DNA from: Candidatus Merdivicinus intestinigallinarum
Lineage (GTDB): Bacteria; Bacillota; Clostridia; Oscillospirales; Ruminococcaceae
NCBI GenBank assembly: GCA_018713335.1
Contig: DVOW01000020.1
Coordinates: forward strand, 1-40,786
DNA length: 40,786 bases
Reading direction: 5' to 3'
Every line of letters starts with the position of its first letter. The first letter of the stretch is position 1. Below are positions 31,929 to 40,119 of the stretch, in pieces. The notes beneath the pieces were generated by a model, which saw only the letters and a list, made by a program, of their open reading frames with translations, made no database searches and was not told the origin of the DNA. The position numbers and the translations under genes are program-made.

Positions 31929-32312
31929 ATCCCCGTTCCAAATGGAACGGGGACAAAGCGTTGAAAAGGGAATATGATTCATCAAATTGCACAAAGGCGC
32001 GTAGTTTGCTGACGCAAATGAGCCGTGGAAAAAATTAGAAGATTCTAAAATTTGATTTTACTTCGTAAAATCAAATCGCGGGGTCATCCGCGGGCGGCTT
32101 GCGAGCCGCCTTTTTTTCTTTTTGTTCGCGGCCGGGCCGCGAAGAGATAGGATTTCGCTTTCTGAGGAAAGCGACCAAGGACTCTGTCCTTTGGAATCCT
32201 GCAAGCTTTTGAAAAAGCTTGACCAAAACTTTTCTGCTTCTCTTTTGTGCAGTTTTACTTTTAAAAAAGGTTTTTCGACAAGCTGAATCCCCGTTCCAAA
32301 TGGAACGGGGAT
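31929..32312. repeat. Non-coding mosaic of stem-loops bounded by identical palindromes
   Basis: Identical 24-nt palindromes (ATCCCCGTTCCA-AA-TGGAACGGGG) at 31929-31952 and 32287-32310 enclose a chain of hairpins: TTTGATTTTAC/GTAAAATCAAA (32051-32075), CGCGG/CCGCG (32077-32092), GGCGGCT/AGCCGCC plus T7 (32093-32117), TTCGCGGCC/GGCCGCGAA (32125-32143), TCGCTTTC/GAAAGCGA (32155-32174), CCAAGGAC/GTCCTTTGG (32175-32194) and AAGCTTTT/AAAAGCTT (32203-32220). No coding frame. It has the look of a dispersed intergenic repeat of Clostridia. Confidence 0.65.
32093..32117 (+). terminator. Terminator-like hairpin within the mosaic
   Basis: GGCGGCT-TGCG-AGCCGCC followed by TTTTTTT. The only element of the mosaic with a proper T-tract; it could end the comM-DHHW transcript. 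Confidence 0.65.
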
Positions 32313-32322
32313 TTGCTTTTCC

Positions 32323-32619
32323 TTATTCCTGCTCGGATTCTTCCGGCATGGCCTCGGATTCGTCCGCGGCGGTTTCGTCCGGGTAAAGGGGAATGGTTTC
32401 TTCCGCCTCCGCTTCCGCCTCCTCAGCGCATCCGCACTCGTGGCAGCAGCAGTCCTCATCGTCGCAGCTGCACTCTTCCTCGAAATACTCATCCGGATCG
32501 TAGTCCAGGTGCTCCGCCAGGGCGCGGCTCTTTTTCCGCACATAGGCGGCTACGGCTACAGCCCCTGCCACAACAGCCGCGGCTCCTGCAATAATTGCGA
32601 TCCATACATTCTTCTTCAT
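32323..32619 (-). CDS. Small membrane protein with Cys-rich acidic tail
   Basis: A 98-residue protein: MKKN, one membrane helix (about residues 5-26, Ala/Val-rich), a short basic segment, then an acidic tail that contains CSCDDEDCCCHECGC within 15 residues, followed by Glu-rich sequence. Seven Cys and one His suggest metal binding or disulfide chemistry. The ATG at 32619 follows AAAGGG. No named family recognised; monocistronic, downstream of rsmE by strand order. Confidence 0.65.
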   Translation of the reverse strand: MKKNVWIAIIAGAAAVVAGAVAVAAYVRKKSRALAEHLDYDPDEYFEEECSCDDEDCCCHECGCAEEAEAEAEETIPLYPDETAADESEAMPEESEQE

Positions 32620-32670
32620 AAAATCAACCCTTTCTTTTGGATTCTCTATCATAATAAAATGAACGGACGG

Positions 32671-33384
32671 CTACATTTCCCCCAAAAGGTTCAGCATCAC
32701 CGACAGCCCGCACAGGGGCGCGGTTTCACACCGCAGGATACGGGGACCCAAGGTGGCGGGGCAGACCCCGTGGCTTTCCAAAAGCGCGATTTCCTCCGGG
32801 GAAAATCCCCCCTCGCTGCCCACGAAAATCCCCCAGCTTTCATCCCCCGGGGAAACCAGCTCTGCAAGCCGCTTGCCGCCGCCCTCATAAAACACCAGGG
32901 ATTTTTCCGGCAGGGCTTTGGCCGCCTGCTCCAGGGTCATCAGCTCCCCCACTTGGGGGATGATTCCCCGGCCGCACTGTTTGGCGGCTTCGGCGGCGAT
33001 TTTCCGGTAGCGTTCCAGCTTTTTGGCCATGCTTTTGGCGTCTGGCCGGGACACGCACCGGGAGGTCAGCACCGGTATAATTTCGGCTGCGCCCAGCTCC
33101 ACGCTTTTTTGGATGATAAACTCCATTTTGTCCCCTTTGGGCAGGGCCTGAAAGAGGGTCAGGCGGCATTTTGGCTCCGCAATACTGGGGCTTCGGCTGA
33201 GGATTTCCACCTCCACCGGGTCGCCCACGGCCAGCACCCTTCCGGCGTAATCCATGCCGCTGCCGTCGCACAGGGTGATCTTCTCGCCGGGCCGCAGCCG
33301 CAGGGATTTGGTAATATGGGCGGCATCCTCGCCGGAAATCAGCGCCCGGTCCCCGGAAATGGGCGGGACAAAAAATCGGGGCAC
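32671..33384 (-). CDS. rsmE: 16S rRNA m3U1498 methyltransferase
   Basis: A 237-residue SPOUT-class enzyme that N3-methylates U1498 of 16S rRNA. It starts VPRFFVPP (PUA-like domain to about residue 70) and ends with the knotted SAM site: VGSEGGFSPEEIALLES and LGPRILRCETAPLCGLSVML. GTG at 33384 is chosen because GGGAGG is 7 nt upstream and the family N-terminus is right there; upstream in-frame sequence is not conserved. Confidence 0.92.
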   Translation of the reverse strand: MPRFFVPPISGDRALISGEDAAHITKSLRLRPGEKITLCDGSGMDYAGRVLAVGDPVEVEILSRSPSIAEPKCRLTLFQALPKGDKMEFIIQKSVELGAAEIIPVLTSRCVSRPDAKSMAKKLERYRKIAAEAAKQCGRGIIPQVGELMTLEQAAKALPEKSLVFYEGGGKRLAELVSPGDESWGIFVGSEGGFSPEEIALLESHGVCPATLGPRILRCETAPLCGLSVMLNLLGEM

Positions 33385-33535
33385 ACAAAAACCTCCCTCA
33401 TCGCTTGCTTTTTCTCTTTCACCAGATATTGGGTTGATTCTATCATACACCCTGCCCACGAAAAAAGCAAGGGAAAAACAAGGCCAATTTATGAAAATTC
33501 CTGCATCCCAACAAAAGGGCAGACTGCTGGCCCGG

Positions 33536-33564
33536 TTGCAAAGCGTTTTTGATTCTGCTATAAT
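33536..33564 (+). promoter_or_regulatory. Promoter of the QueG-like gene
   Basis: TTGCAA (33536-33541), 17 nt, TATAAT (33559-33564). Confidence 0.65.
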
Positions 33565-33614
33565 AGGGGCGATTATGGGCGAAGCCCTGCTTTTTAGAAA
33601 GGAGCGATGCTGAC

Positions 33615-34319
33615 ATGGAGAATAAGCTAAAGGAAAATCTTTTCCACCTGCTGGCGGAAAAGGGGGCAAAGCTGATGGGGATCGCAGATTTATCCGGGAT
33701 TGGCGGCGCGGAAATGCGGACAGGAGTTGCCGTAGCGGTCCCGCTTCCCCCAAAAATAATCCGGGATCTGCAAAATGCGCCTACTTTGGAATATTACGAT
33801 GCCTATCATGCTTTAAATAAAAAGCTGGACGAAATTGTTTCCTGCGGCGCCGCGTTTCTGCGGAAGCACGGCTATGCAGCAGCCGCCCACACCACGAAAA
33901 CCGTTCAACAGGACGCAGACTGGCGCACGCCGCTGCCGCATAAAACAGTGGCCACCCGCGCGGGGCTAGGCTGGATCGGAAAAAGCTGTCTGCTGGTCAC
34001 GGCGAACTATGGCAGCGCGGTACGGCTGTCCAGTTTGGTCACCAACGCACCGCTGCCTCCAGACGCCCCGGTTACGGAAAGCCGCTGCGGCAGCTGCACA
34101 GTCTGCGTACAGAGCTGTCCCGGCAAGGCTTTAACCGGGACACTGTGGACGCCGGATACCCCGCGGGAAGCGCTCCTGCACAAGGAAGCATGCAAAAAGG
34201 CACAGATTGAAAGAATGAGACGGGCGGTTGGCGTGGAAACAGACCTGTGTGGGCTGTGCTTCGCCGTGTGTCCCTACACCCGGCGGTACCTAGAGGAGAT
34301 TACAGACCGTGGGCTGTAA
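33615..34319 (+). CDS. Double 4Fe-4S cluster protein, QueG-like
   Basis: A 234-residue protein with a ferredoxin-type pair of clusters: CGSCTVCVQSCP near residue 157 and a second set from C193 plus CGLCFAVCP near 213-221. The segment HKTVATRAGLGWIGKSCLLVT is the epoxyqueuosine reductase (QueG) signature. It is about 150 residues shorter than QueG and lacks the HEAT-repeat part, so it is named as a 4Fe-4S double cluster protein; the reaction is not known. Its 3' end overlaps that of the convergent PBP gene by 20 bp. Confidence 0.8.
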   Translation: MENKLKENLFHLLAEKGAKLMGIADLSGIGGAEMRTGVAVAVPLPPKIIRDLQNAPTLEYYDAYHALNKKLDEIVSCGAAFLRKHGYAAAAHTTKTVQQDADWRTPLPHKTVATRAGLGWIGKSCLLVTANYGSAVRLSSLVTNAPLPPDAPVTESRCGSCTVCVQSCPGKALTGTLWTPDTPREALLHKEACKKAQIERMRRAVGVETDLCGLCFAVCPYTRRYLEEITDRGL

Positions 34320-35919
34320 TCTCTTCTGCAATTTCCGCAAAAACCGGGGCGGCGGTATCGTTGCCGAAGCCGCTGTTTTCCGCCAGCACCGTCACCACAT
34401 ACCGGGGGTTTTCCGCCGGGAAAAAGCCGGAGAACCAGCCGTGTTCCAGCTCATCGCCGTTTTCGTCAAAGCGGCCGGTCTGGGCGGTGGCGGTTTTGCC
34501 TCCGGCGGAAACATTGTCCGGCAGGGCGTGCTGTTCTTCCTCCACCATGACGCAGTGGATGAGGAAGGCCTGGATCTGGGCAGCAATTTCCGGGGAAAGA
34601 ATCTGCCGGGAGGGCACGTCGGCTTCCCGTTCCAGGGTCTGGCCGTCCGGGGTCGTGCCCAGAACCAGCCGGGGCTGCACCAGGACGCCGCCGTTGGCTG
34701 CCGCCGCCATCATCCGGGTGACCTGAAGGGGTGAAGCCGTTAACAATCCCTGGCCAAAGCTCAGGTTGGCGACTTCTGCGGGATTTTGCAGGTCGGATTC
34801 CCCGGGCAGAGTGCCGGCGGATCCGCTGATGCCCTGGGCCAGGGGCAAAGCTTCCCCAAACCCAAAGCGTTTTGCCATTTCCAGAAGGGAAGTCCCGCCG
34901 ATTTTTAACCCCAGCTGGATAAAATAAGGGTTGCAGGATTTCATCATGGCGTCCACCATATCCACCTCCCCGTGGCCGGAGCGCCTGTGGCAGCGGAAAA
35001 TCTGGCCGGAAACGTTGATCTGGCCGGTACATTCATACACCTGGTCCAGGGGGAGCTCCTGCTCCAGGGCGGCTGAGGCTGTGACCACCTTAAAGGTGGA
35101 GCCGACGCTGTAGGGCAGCAGCGCCCGGTTAATCAGGGGGGTATTTTCGCTGTCCGTCACAGCCTGGGCCAGATTGTCCGGCCGGTAGGAAGGGAAGCTG
35201 GCCATGGCTTTGATTTCCCCTGTATAAGGGTCCATAACCACCACAGCCCCTTTTTCAAGGCCCTTGCTGCCGGCGTTTTCCACGATTTTCTGGATATTGG
35301 CATCAATGGACAGCACCACCCCCGCCTTTACAGGCGCAGCCTCTCGGATCTCCGGGGAAAGGCCGGAAATGCCCCGGCCCAGGCCGTCCAGCTGGTAGAC
35401 CGCCTGGGTTTCCGCCTCAAAGGAAGCCAGATACTCGTCATAGCTTTTTTCAATACCGGTGACGCCGTGGCCGGTATCGTCCAAATAACCGATGATATGA
35501 GGGGCCAGCTGGGGGGAATCCGTCCGGACCGGGACGGAGTATTCCTCCACCCCAGGGGCGTCTATCCCCTCCGCATCCCGCAGCAGAAAAGGCTTGCCCG
35601 TCCGGAACTGCTCCGATACCGCCGTCCGCCGGGACACGGGGACAGCCTCCAAAACGGGAAGCAGGTTTTCCGTTGACGGCATCACCGCATACACGGTCTC
35701 CTGTCGGGTGTCCGCCAATGGCGCATAGTTACAGTCGTAAATTGCGCCGCGCGTTTTTGATATAGTTAAATTATATTTCTTTTGCTGGGCTGCCGCTTCC
35801 ATTAGCTCCGGCGATTGGGAAAGGTAGCCCACCCGCAGGTACAGCCCTGTAAATGCCGCTGCAAAGGCGCAAAATACCGCCACCGCCCGGCCCGGCAGCC
35901 CCAGTTTTCCCGGTTTCAT
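34300..35919 (-). CDS. Penicillin-binding protein 2-like transpeptidase
   Basis: A 539-residue class B PBP that cross-links peptidoglycan. N-terminal membrane anchor (about 10-30), dimerisation domain starting TRGAIYDCNYAPLA (56-69), transpeptidase domain from about 200. Active-site motifs are SxxK at Ser274-Lys277 (SVGSTFK), SxN at 328-330 (SCN) and KTA at 475-477 where KTG is usual. There is no PASTA domain. It could serve elongation or sporulation; context does not say which. Confidence 0.9.
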   Translation of the reverse strand: MKPGKLGLPGRAVAVFCAFAAAFTGLYLRVGYLSQSPELMEAAAQQKKYNLTISKTRGAIYDCNYAPLADTRQETVYAVMPSTENLLPVLEAVPVSRRTAVSEQFRTGKPFLLRDAEGIDAPGVEEYSVPVRTDSPQLAPHIIGYLDDTGHGVTGIEKSYDEYLASFEAETQAVYQLDGLGRGISGLSPEIREAAPVKAGVVLSIDANIQKIVENAGSKGLEKGAVVVMDPYTGEIKAMASFPSYRPDNLAQAVTDSENTPLINRALLPYSVGSTFKVVTASAALEQELPLDQVYECTGQINVSGQIFRCHRRSGHGEVDMVDAMMKSCNPYFIQLGLKIGGTSLLEMAKRFGFGEALPLAQGISGSAGTLPGESDLQNPAEVANLSFGQGLLTASPLQVTRMMAAAANGGVLVQPRLVLGTTPDGQTLEREADVPSRQILSPEIAAQIQAFLIHCVMVEEEQHALPDNVSAGGKTATAQTGRFDENGDELEHGWFSGFFPAENPRYVVTVLAENSGFGNDTAAPVFAEIAEEITAHGL

Positions 35920-36003
35920 AAAATGCCTCCTTTTCCCCAGAATTGCCGTATTAGTATGGCCGGAAAACCGGCAAAAAATTTCTGAAAGACCGCAAGAAAC
36001 TGC

Positions 36004-36032
36004 TTGTAAAACAGGAAAATTTATGCTTTAAT
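36004..36032 (+). promoter_or_regulatory. Promoter of the nucleotidyltransferase gene
   Basis: TTGTAA (36004-36009), 17 nt, TTTAAT (36027-36032). Confidence 0.5.
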
Positions 36033-36062
36033 AAAAGTAAAACGCAAGGGACGGGGGATGCT

Positions 36063-36842
36063 ATGCGGCGGGCGATTCAAAATATGACCGCGAACATTGC
36101 GGGGATCTTGGAGGATTCCCGGCCTTCTGTTTATTTGTACGGTTCCGCGGCCATGGAGGATTTCAGGCCCGGCTGGAGCGACCTGGACATCCTGGCGCTG
36201 ACCCAGGTGCAGATAACGCCGGAACAGGCCGGGAAGCTCCTTTTTCTGCGCCAGGAAATGCTGGAAAAAGAACCGGAGAACCTCTATTACCGTTCCTTTG
36301 AGGGCGGCATGCTGGATCTGCCTTCCTTTTTAGGGGGCCGCCTCAGCCGGGTGGTTTATTGGGGGACCAGGGGACAGCGCGTGATGAACGCCTATTCATT
36401 GGACAGCTTTTGCCTGACCGAACTGCTGGAAGCCGGCGTACTCCTCCATGGCCCGAAAATCCGGGGACAGCTTGCAAAGCCCCGTTTTGAGGATTTGCGG
36501 GCGGACGTGGCGGCCCATCTCCGCACGATCCGGCAACACGGCGGGGAAACAGGCCGCAGCTTTTACACCTTCGGCTGGCTTTTGGATATCGCCAGAGGGC
36601 TTTATACCCTGAAAACCGGGCGGGTAGCTTCCAAAACGGCGGCGGGGGAGTGGGCCCTGAAAAACCGCCTCTGCCCGGATGCGGACGCCCTGGAAACCGC
36701 TTTAAAGGTCCGGCGGGAACCTTTGCTCTATCAAAATGACTCCGCTGTTTTTGATTATGCGGGAACCCTTGCCCCGAAAATCCAGGAATTTGCGGATATT
36801 CTCGAAAAAGAGCTTCGCTTATCCGGCGAAGCTACAGAATAA
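36063..36842 (+). CDS. Nucleotidyltransferase-domain protein, aminoglycoside adenylyltransferase-like
   Basis: A 259-residue protein with a minimal nucleotidyltransferase motif: YGSAAMEDFRPGWSDLDILAL, i.e. GS at 27-28 and D-x-D at 40-42. The C-terminal helical half (about 135-250) resembles the DUF4111 domain found in ANT(9)/AadA-type enzymes. Antibiotic resistance is possible but not shown; many relatives are housekeeping proteins with no known substrate. Followed after 12 bp by the UroD-like gene. Confidence 0.7.
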   Translation: MRRAIQNMTANIAGILEDSRPSVYLYGSAAMEDFRPGWSDLDILALTQVQITPEQAGKLLFLRQEMLEKEPENLYYRSFEGGMLDLPSFLGGRLSRVVYWGTRGQRVMNAYSLDSFCLTELLEAGVLLHGPKIRGQLAKPRFEDLRADVAAHLRTIRQHGGETGRSFYTFGWLLDIARGLYTLKTGRVASKTAAGEWALKNRLCPDADALETALKVRREPLLYQNDSAVFDYAGTLAPKIQEFADILEKELRLSGEATE

Positions 36843-36854
36843 AAGGAAGTGTTG

Positions 36855-38084
36855 ATGATGAACGACATTCAAATCCTCAGAAAGCTGGCGGCGGAATATT
36901 TTGAGGCCAGCCAGTCGGAAGCAAATGACCAGCGGCGGGTCCTCCACCGGGCGGTAAACGACCTGAAAATGATCCGGCCGGTGGTGCTCATTGAGGAGAT
37001 CCCCTTCCACGAATTGAACGTAGACGGCTCCCTGACCCTGCAGTGCCAGGACGAGGACTTCCGGGGCGTGGAGGATTTCCTGCGGAAAAAGCTGTTCCAT
37101 TGGAAGCATTTTCCCGGGGACATGATCCTGACCCCCTATTTCCCGGTGTACAAGGGCTACACCAGCACCGGCATCGGCGTCAGCGTCCACGAGGAAACCC
37201 TGGCTACGGACGCCAATAATGGGATTGTCGCCCATGAATACGAGGACCAGCTGGCCACGGAAGAGGATGTGGCAAAGCTCCATACGCCGGTGCTTTCCTA
37301 CGATGAGGAAGGGACCATGGCTCGGTTCAACAAAATCGCCAACGTCATCGGGGACGTCCTGCCGGTGAAAATCGTGGGGCACAACTCCTACATTACCATG
37401 TGGGACCAGATTTCCTCCCTGCGGGGGGTGACTCCCCTGCTCATTGACCTGGCGGAACGGCCGGAATTCAGCCACAAAATCATTGAGAAATTCACGGAAA
37501 TCGAAATCAGCATCTCGGAGCAGATGGAGAAGCTGGGGCTTTACGAGGCAAACCCCATCGACATCCACAGCACCTCCGCCTTAAACAGCACCCTGCCCGG
37601 CAAACTGGACGGCGGCCCGGTGAAGCGCAGCCAGATTTGGGGCCGGGGCATGGCTCAGATTTTCGCTTCGGTTTCCAAATCCATGCACGAGGAATTTGAC
37701 ATCGACTACATGAAGAAAATTATGGAGCCTTTCGGCCTGGTGTATTACGGCTGCTGCGAGCCTTTGGACAAGAAAATCGACATTGTGGAAAAGCTGCCCC
37801 ATCTGCGGAAAATCGGCGTCACCCCCTGGGCGGACGTGGACGCCGCCACCGAAATCATCGGCAAAAAATATGTGGTAGCCAACAAGCCAAATCCGGCTTC
37901 CGTTGCCTCCGGCGTTCTGGACGAGGACGCTTTGCGCAAGGAAATCGGCCGCACCATCGCCGCCTGCAAGCGCAACGGGTGCAGCTGCGACATCGTTTTA
38001 AAGGACATCAGCTCCGCCAGCTACCGCCTGGAAAACCTGGTGAGATGGGAACAGATCGCCATGGAACTGGTGCAGAGCTGGTAA
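36855..38084 (+). CDS. Uroporphyrinogen decarboxylase/corrinoid methyltransferase-like protein
   Basis: A 409-residue protein of the UroD/MtaA/CmuA superfamily. The C-terminal GLVYYGCCEPLDKKIDIVEKLP with paired Cys, and KYVVANKPNPASV, are typical of the anaerobe branch that transfers methyl groups to or from corrinoid proteins rather than making heme. No corrinoid protein or other heme gene is nearby, so the substrate is unknown. Start ATG at 36855 follows GGAAG; 36858 is equally possible. Confidence 0.75.
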   Translation: MMNDIQILRKLAAEYFEASQSEANDQRRVLHRAVNDLKMIRPVVLIEEIPFHELNVDGSLTLQCQDEDFRGVEDFLRKKLFHWKHFPGDMILTPYFPVYKGYTSTGIGVSVHEETLATDANNGIVAHEYEDQLATEEDVAKLHTPVLSYDEEGTMARFNKIANVIGDVLPVKIVGHNSYITMWDQISSLRGVTPLLIDLAERPEFSHKIIEKFTEIEISISEQMEKLGLYEANPIDIHSTSALNSTLPGKLDGGPVKRSQIWGRGMAQIFASVSKSMHEEFDIDYMKKIMEPFGLVYYGCCEPLDKKIDIVEKLPHLRKIGVTPWADVDAATEIIGKKYVVANKPNPASVASGVLDEDALRKEIGRTIAACKRNGCSCDIVLKDISSASYRLENLVRWEQIAMELVQSW

Positions 38085-38092
38085 GATGCAAA

Positions 38093-38157
38093 TGCCTGTA
38101 AAAGCCCCTGCAAAATAGCGAAAAAATTTCCTGCGGCGATGTAAAATGATACAGGCA
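38093..38157. repeat. Inverted repeat upstream of the TIGR04076-like gene
   Basis: TGCCTGTA (38093-38100) and TACAGGCA (38150-38157) are perfect 8-bp arms 49 nt apart, between the UroD-like gene and the next ATG. It may be an attenuator or operator pair; no more can be said. Confidence 0.35.
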
Positions 38158-38189
38158 GGGCCATGCTATTCGAGTTGGAGGTTATGAAT

Positions 38190-38525
38190 ATGCAGAAATG
38201 GTGTACGGAAGATTGGCAATTTGAATTAACAGCAATAGAGGGAAAAGCAGGGCACTGCCGGCTTGGATTGGAAAAAGGGGATAAATTTGTCTTTTCCTAT
38301 GAATGTCCTGCTGGCATGTGTCCGAAAACAATGGCACAAGTATACACATGGTGTGAAGTGATCCGGTGCGGCGGTGATTTTACATATAGAGGTGAAAAGG
38401 AAAAATATGAAATGAATCTACCGTGCGCTGATGGATGTATACAATTTCATCTAAAAGCAACTCCTATTAATCGAGATAAAAATGGAAAACCTTTGCCAAA
38501 TGGTCCCAGGCCCAAAGACGAGTAA
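38190..38525 (+). CDS. TIGR04076-like family protein
   Basis: A 111-residue protein: QFELTAIEGKAGHCRLGLEKGDKFVF, then a CPAGMCPK segment and a Cys-rich beta region ending MNLPCADGCIQFHLKATPI. The spacing (V.G.C..G.k.GD.F and CP.....) fits TIGR04076. It is clearly more AT-rich than its neighbours, which may mean recent transfer. The ATG at 38190 is 8 nt after GGAGG; ATGs at 38163 and 38184 are less well spaced. Function unknown. Confidence 0.65.
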   Translation: MQKWCTEDWQFELTAIEGKAGHCRLGLEKGDKFVFSYECPAGMCPKTMAQVYTWCEVIRCGGDFTYRGEKEKYEMNLPCADGCIQFHLKATPINRDKNGKPLPNGPRPKDE

Positions 38526-38558
38526 TACAGATTACCAATATAATTTCTGCAATAAGAA

Positions 38559-38590
38559 AACCCGCCTCCTGTAATGGAAGGCGGGTCTTT
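38559..38590. terminator. Bidirectional terminator between the TIGR04076-like gene and the oadB operon
   Basis: ACCCGCCT and AAGGCGGGT form a stem (with inner CC/GG pairs), followed by CTTTTC on the plus strand and GTTTTC on the minus. Confidence 0.75.
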
Positions 38591-38595
38591 TCATA

Positions 38596-38739
38596 CTATT
38601 TGTCTTCTTTTTTCTCGGGGAAAGCCTTGGTGAGCAGCACCATAACCCCGATGAGCACCATGGTGACAATGAAGATGCCCAGCATCCCAATGCCCATAAT
38701 TTTTAACGATTCCAGAAAAGCCGCAACGTCGATATGCAT
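38596..38739 (-). CDS. OadG-like small membrane subunit of a Na+-pumping decarboxylase
   Basis: A 47-residue peptide, start MHIDVAAFLESLKIMGIGML, one membrane helix (about 12-37) and a charged end FPEKKEDK. Size, helix and position next to oadB fit the gamma chain (OadG/DUF-type) that anchors the carboxyltransferase to the beta subunit. It is 21 bp downstream of oadB on the same strand, with AGAAAGGTGG before its ATG. The family match is by architecture only. Confidence 0.7.
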   Translation of the reverse strand: MHIDVAAFLESLKIMGIGMLGIFIVTMVLIGVMVLLTKAFPEKKEDK

Positions 38740-38760
38740 GATTTTTCCACCTTTCTGTCC

Positions 38761-39882
38761 TTAGTGAACCAGCGTCAGGATCAGGCCGCCGGCGATAACG
38801 GAAGCAATCTGGCCGGAAACGTTGGCGCCGATGGCGTGCATCAGCAGGAAGTTTTCCGGGTCCTCCTCCAGACCGATCCGGTTGACCACACGGGCGGACA
38901 TGGGGAACGCGGAGATACCGGCCGCGCCCACCATGGGGTTGATTTTGTTGTGGGGGGTAAACAGGTTGATGAGTTTGGCAAAGAGCACGCCGCCAACGGT
39001 GTCAAAGATGAAGGCAACCAGACCCAGGCACATGATCAGGATAGTTTCCCAGGTGAGGAAGAACTCCGCCTGCATTTTGGTGGCGATGGTCAGGCCCAGC
39101 AGGAGGGTAATGAGGTTTGCCAGTACCTTCTGGGCGGTTTCAGACAGGGAATCCAGCACGCCGCATTCCCGCACCAGGTTGCCGAACATGAGGAAGCCAA
39201 CCAGAGCGACGGACTTGGGGGCAACCAAACCGGCCAGCATGGTGATGACAATGGGGAACAGGATCTTGGCGGTCTTGCTCACCGGACGCTGACGGTAGGG
39301 CATCCGGATGAGGCGCTCTTTCTTGGTGGTGATGAGCTTGATGACCGGCGGCTGGACAATGGGCACCAGGGCCATATAAGAGTAGGCCGCCACCACGATG
39401 GCCCCCACATACTTGGAGCCCAGGAAGTTGGCCACGAAAATGGAGGTGGGGCCGTCCGCCGCGCCGATAATGCCGATGGAAGCCGCGTCCTTCAGGTCGA
39501 AGCCCAGAAGGCAGGCCATGCTCAGGGTAAAGAAGATACCGAACTGGGCCGCGCCGCCGAAGAGCATCATTTTGGGGTTGGAAAGCAAGGGCGTAAAGTC
39601 GATCATGGCGCCGATGCCGATAAACAGGAGCAGGGGGAACAGCTCGTTTGCGATACCGGCGTTAAACAGGACGTCAATGGCCCCAATTTCCTCGCCCTGG
39701 GTCACAGCGCCGGAGTTGGGAAGGTTCACCAGGATTGCGCCGAAGCCCATGGGAACCAGCAGAGTGGGTTCCATTTTTTTGCGGATGCCCAGGTAGATGA
39801 GCACTGCGCCGATAATCCACATGACGCCCTGCTGCCAGGTGACCTGGGTGACATTCTCAAAGAGTGCCAGGATTTGCTGCAT
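38761..39882 (-). CDS. oadB: Na+-translocating decarboxylase, beta subunit
   Basis: A 373-residue polytopic protein of the OadB/GcdB/MmdB family. It couples decarboxylation of a biotin-bound carboxyl group to Na+ export. Family motifs include LVPMGFGAILVNLP near residue 43, the conserved Asp in IGIIGAADGPTSIFVAN near 142, and AAGISAFPMSARVVN near 330. Start: the ATG at 39882 has AAAGGA 9 nt upstream; the ATG at 39891 directly abuts that site. The alpha (carboxyltransferase) and biotin carrier genes are not in the window. Expression is probably controlled by the leader at 39925-40057. Confidence 0.9.
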   Translation of the reverse strand: MQQILALFENVTQVTWQQGVMWIIGAVLIYLGIRKKMEPTLLVPMGFGAILVNLPNSGAVTQGEEIGAIDVLFNAGIANELFPLLLFIGIGAMIDFTPLLSNPKMMLFGGAAQFGIFFTLSMACLLGFDLKDAASIGIIGAADGPTSIFVANFLGSKYVGAIVVAAYSYMALVPIVQPPVIKLITTKKERLIRMPYRQRPVSKTAKILFPIVITMLAGLVAPKSVALVGFLMFGNLVRECGVLDSLSETAQKVLANLITLLLGLTIATKMQAEFFLTWETILIMCLGLVAFIFDTVGGVLFAKLINLFTPHNKINPMVGAAGISAFPMSARVVNRIGLEEDPENFLLMHAIGANVSGQIASVIAGGLILTLVH

Positions 39883-39921
39883 TTTGTTCATTCCTTTCCG
39901 ATTTTGGCAGGAGCCGGCAAC

Positions 39922-39965
39922 AAAAAAGACTTTTACCATGGCGAAAAGGCCACAATAAAAGTCTT
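39922..39965 (-). terminator. Riboswitch-controlled terminator of oadB
   Basis: Minus strand AAGACTTTTA (39956-39965) pairs perfectly with TAAAAGTCTT (39926-39935), followed by TTTTTTG. Confidence 0.85.
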
Positions 39966-40057
39966 GCTGTCGGAAACCTTAGGCCGGCGCGGATGTTGAA
40001 TCGGGATGACGCGCCCTGCCGCAGCCAGAAGCTGCCAGCTACTCCCTTTTCTTGTAC
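39925..40057 (-). promoter_or_regulatory. Probable yybP-ykoY (Mn2+) riboswitch with terminator before oadB
   Basis: The leader RNA starts AAAAGGGAGUAGC (near 40052) and returns with AGCAAGACUUUU (near 39957), the two conserved halves of the yybP-ykoY aptamer. Between them are GCAGC/GCTGC and GGCGCG/CGCGCC stems. The 3' strand of P1 (GACUUUU) is also the first arm of the terminator that follows, so forming P1 should block termination: an ON switch. The aptamer assignment is from memory of the consensus. Confidence 0.6.
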
Positions 40058-40063
40058 CTTTCT

Positions 40064-40092
40064 ATGATAGACGATTTTTTACAAATTGTCAA
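40064..40092 (-). promoter_or_regulatory. Promoter of oadB
   Basis: Minus strand TTGACA (40087-40092), 17 nt, TATCAT (40064-40069). It predicts a 5' leader of about 175 nt. Confidence 0.75.
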
Positions 40093-40119
40093 TAGGATTT
40101 CCAAATTTGAGAACAGCCG

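Noticed and set aside
36063-36842. Call as an acquired antibiotic-resistance gene
   Set aside because: The nucleotidyltransferase motif alone does not identify an aminoglycoside substrate, and base composition matches its neighbours.
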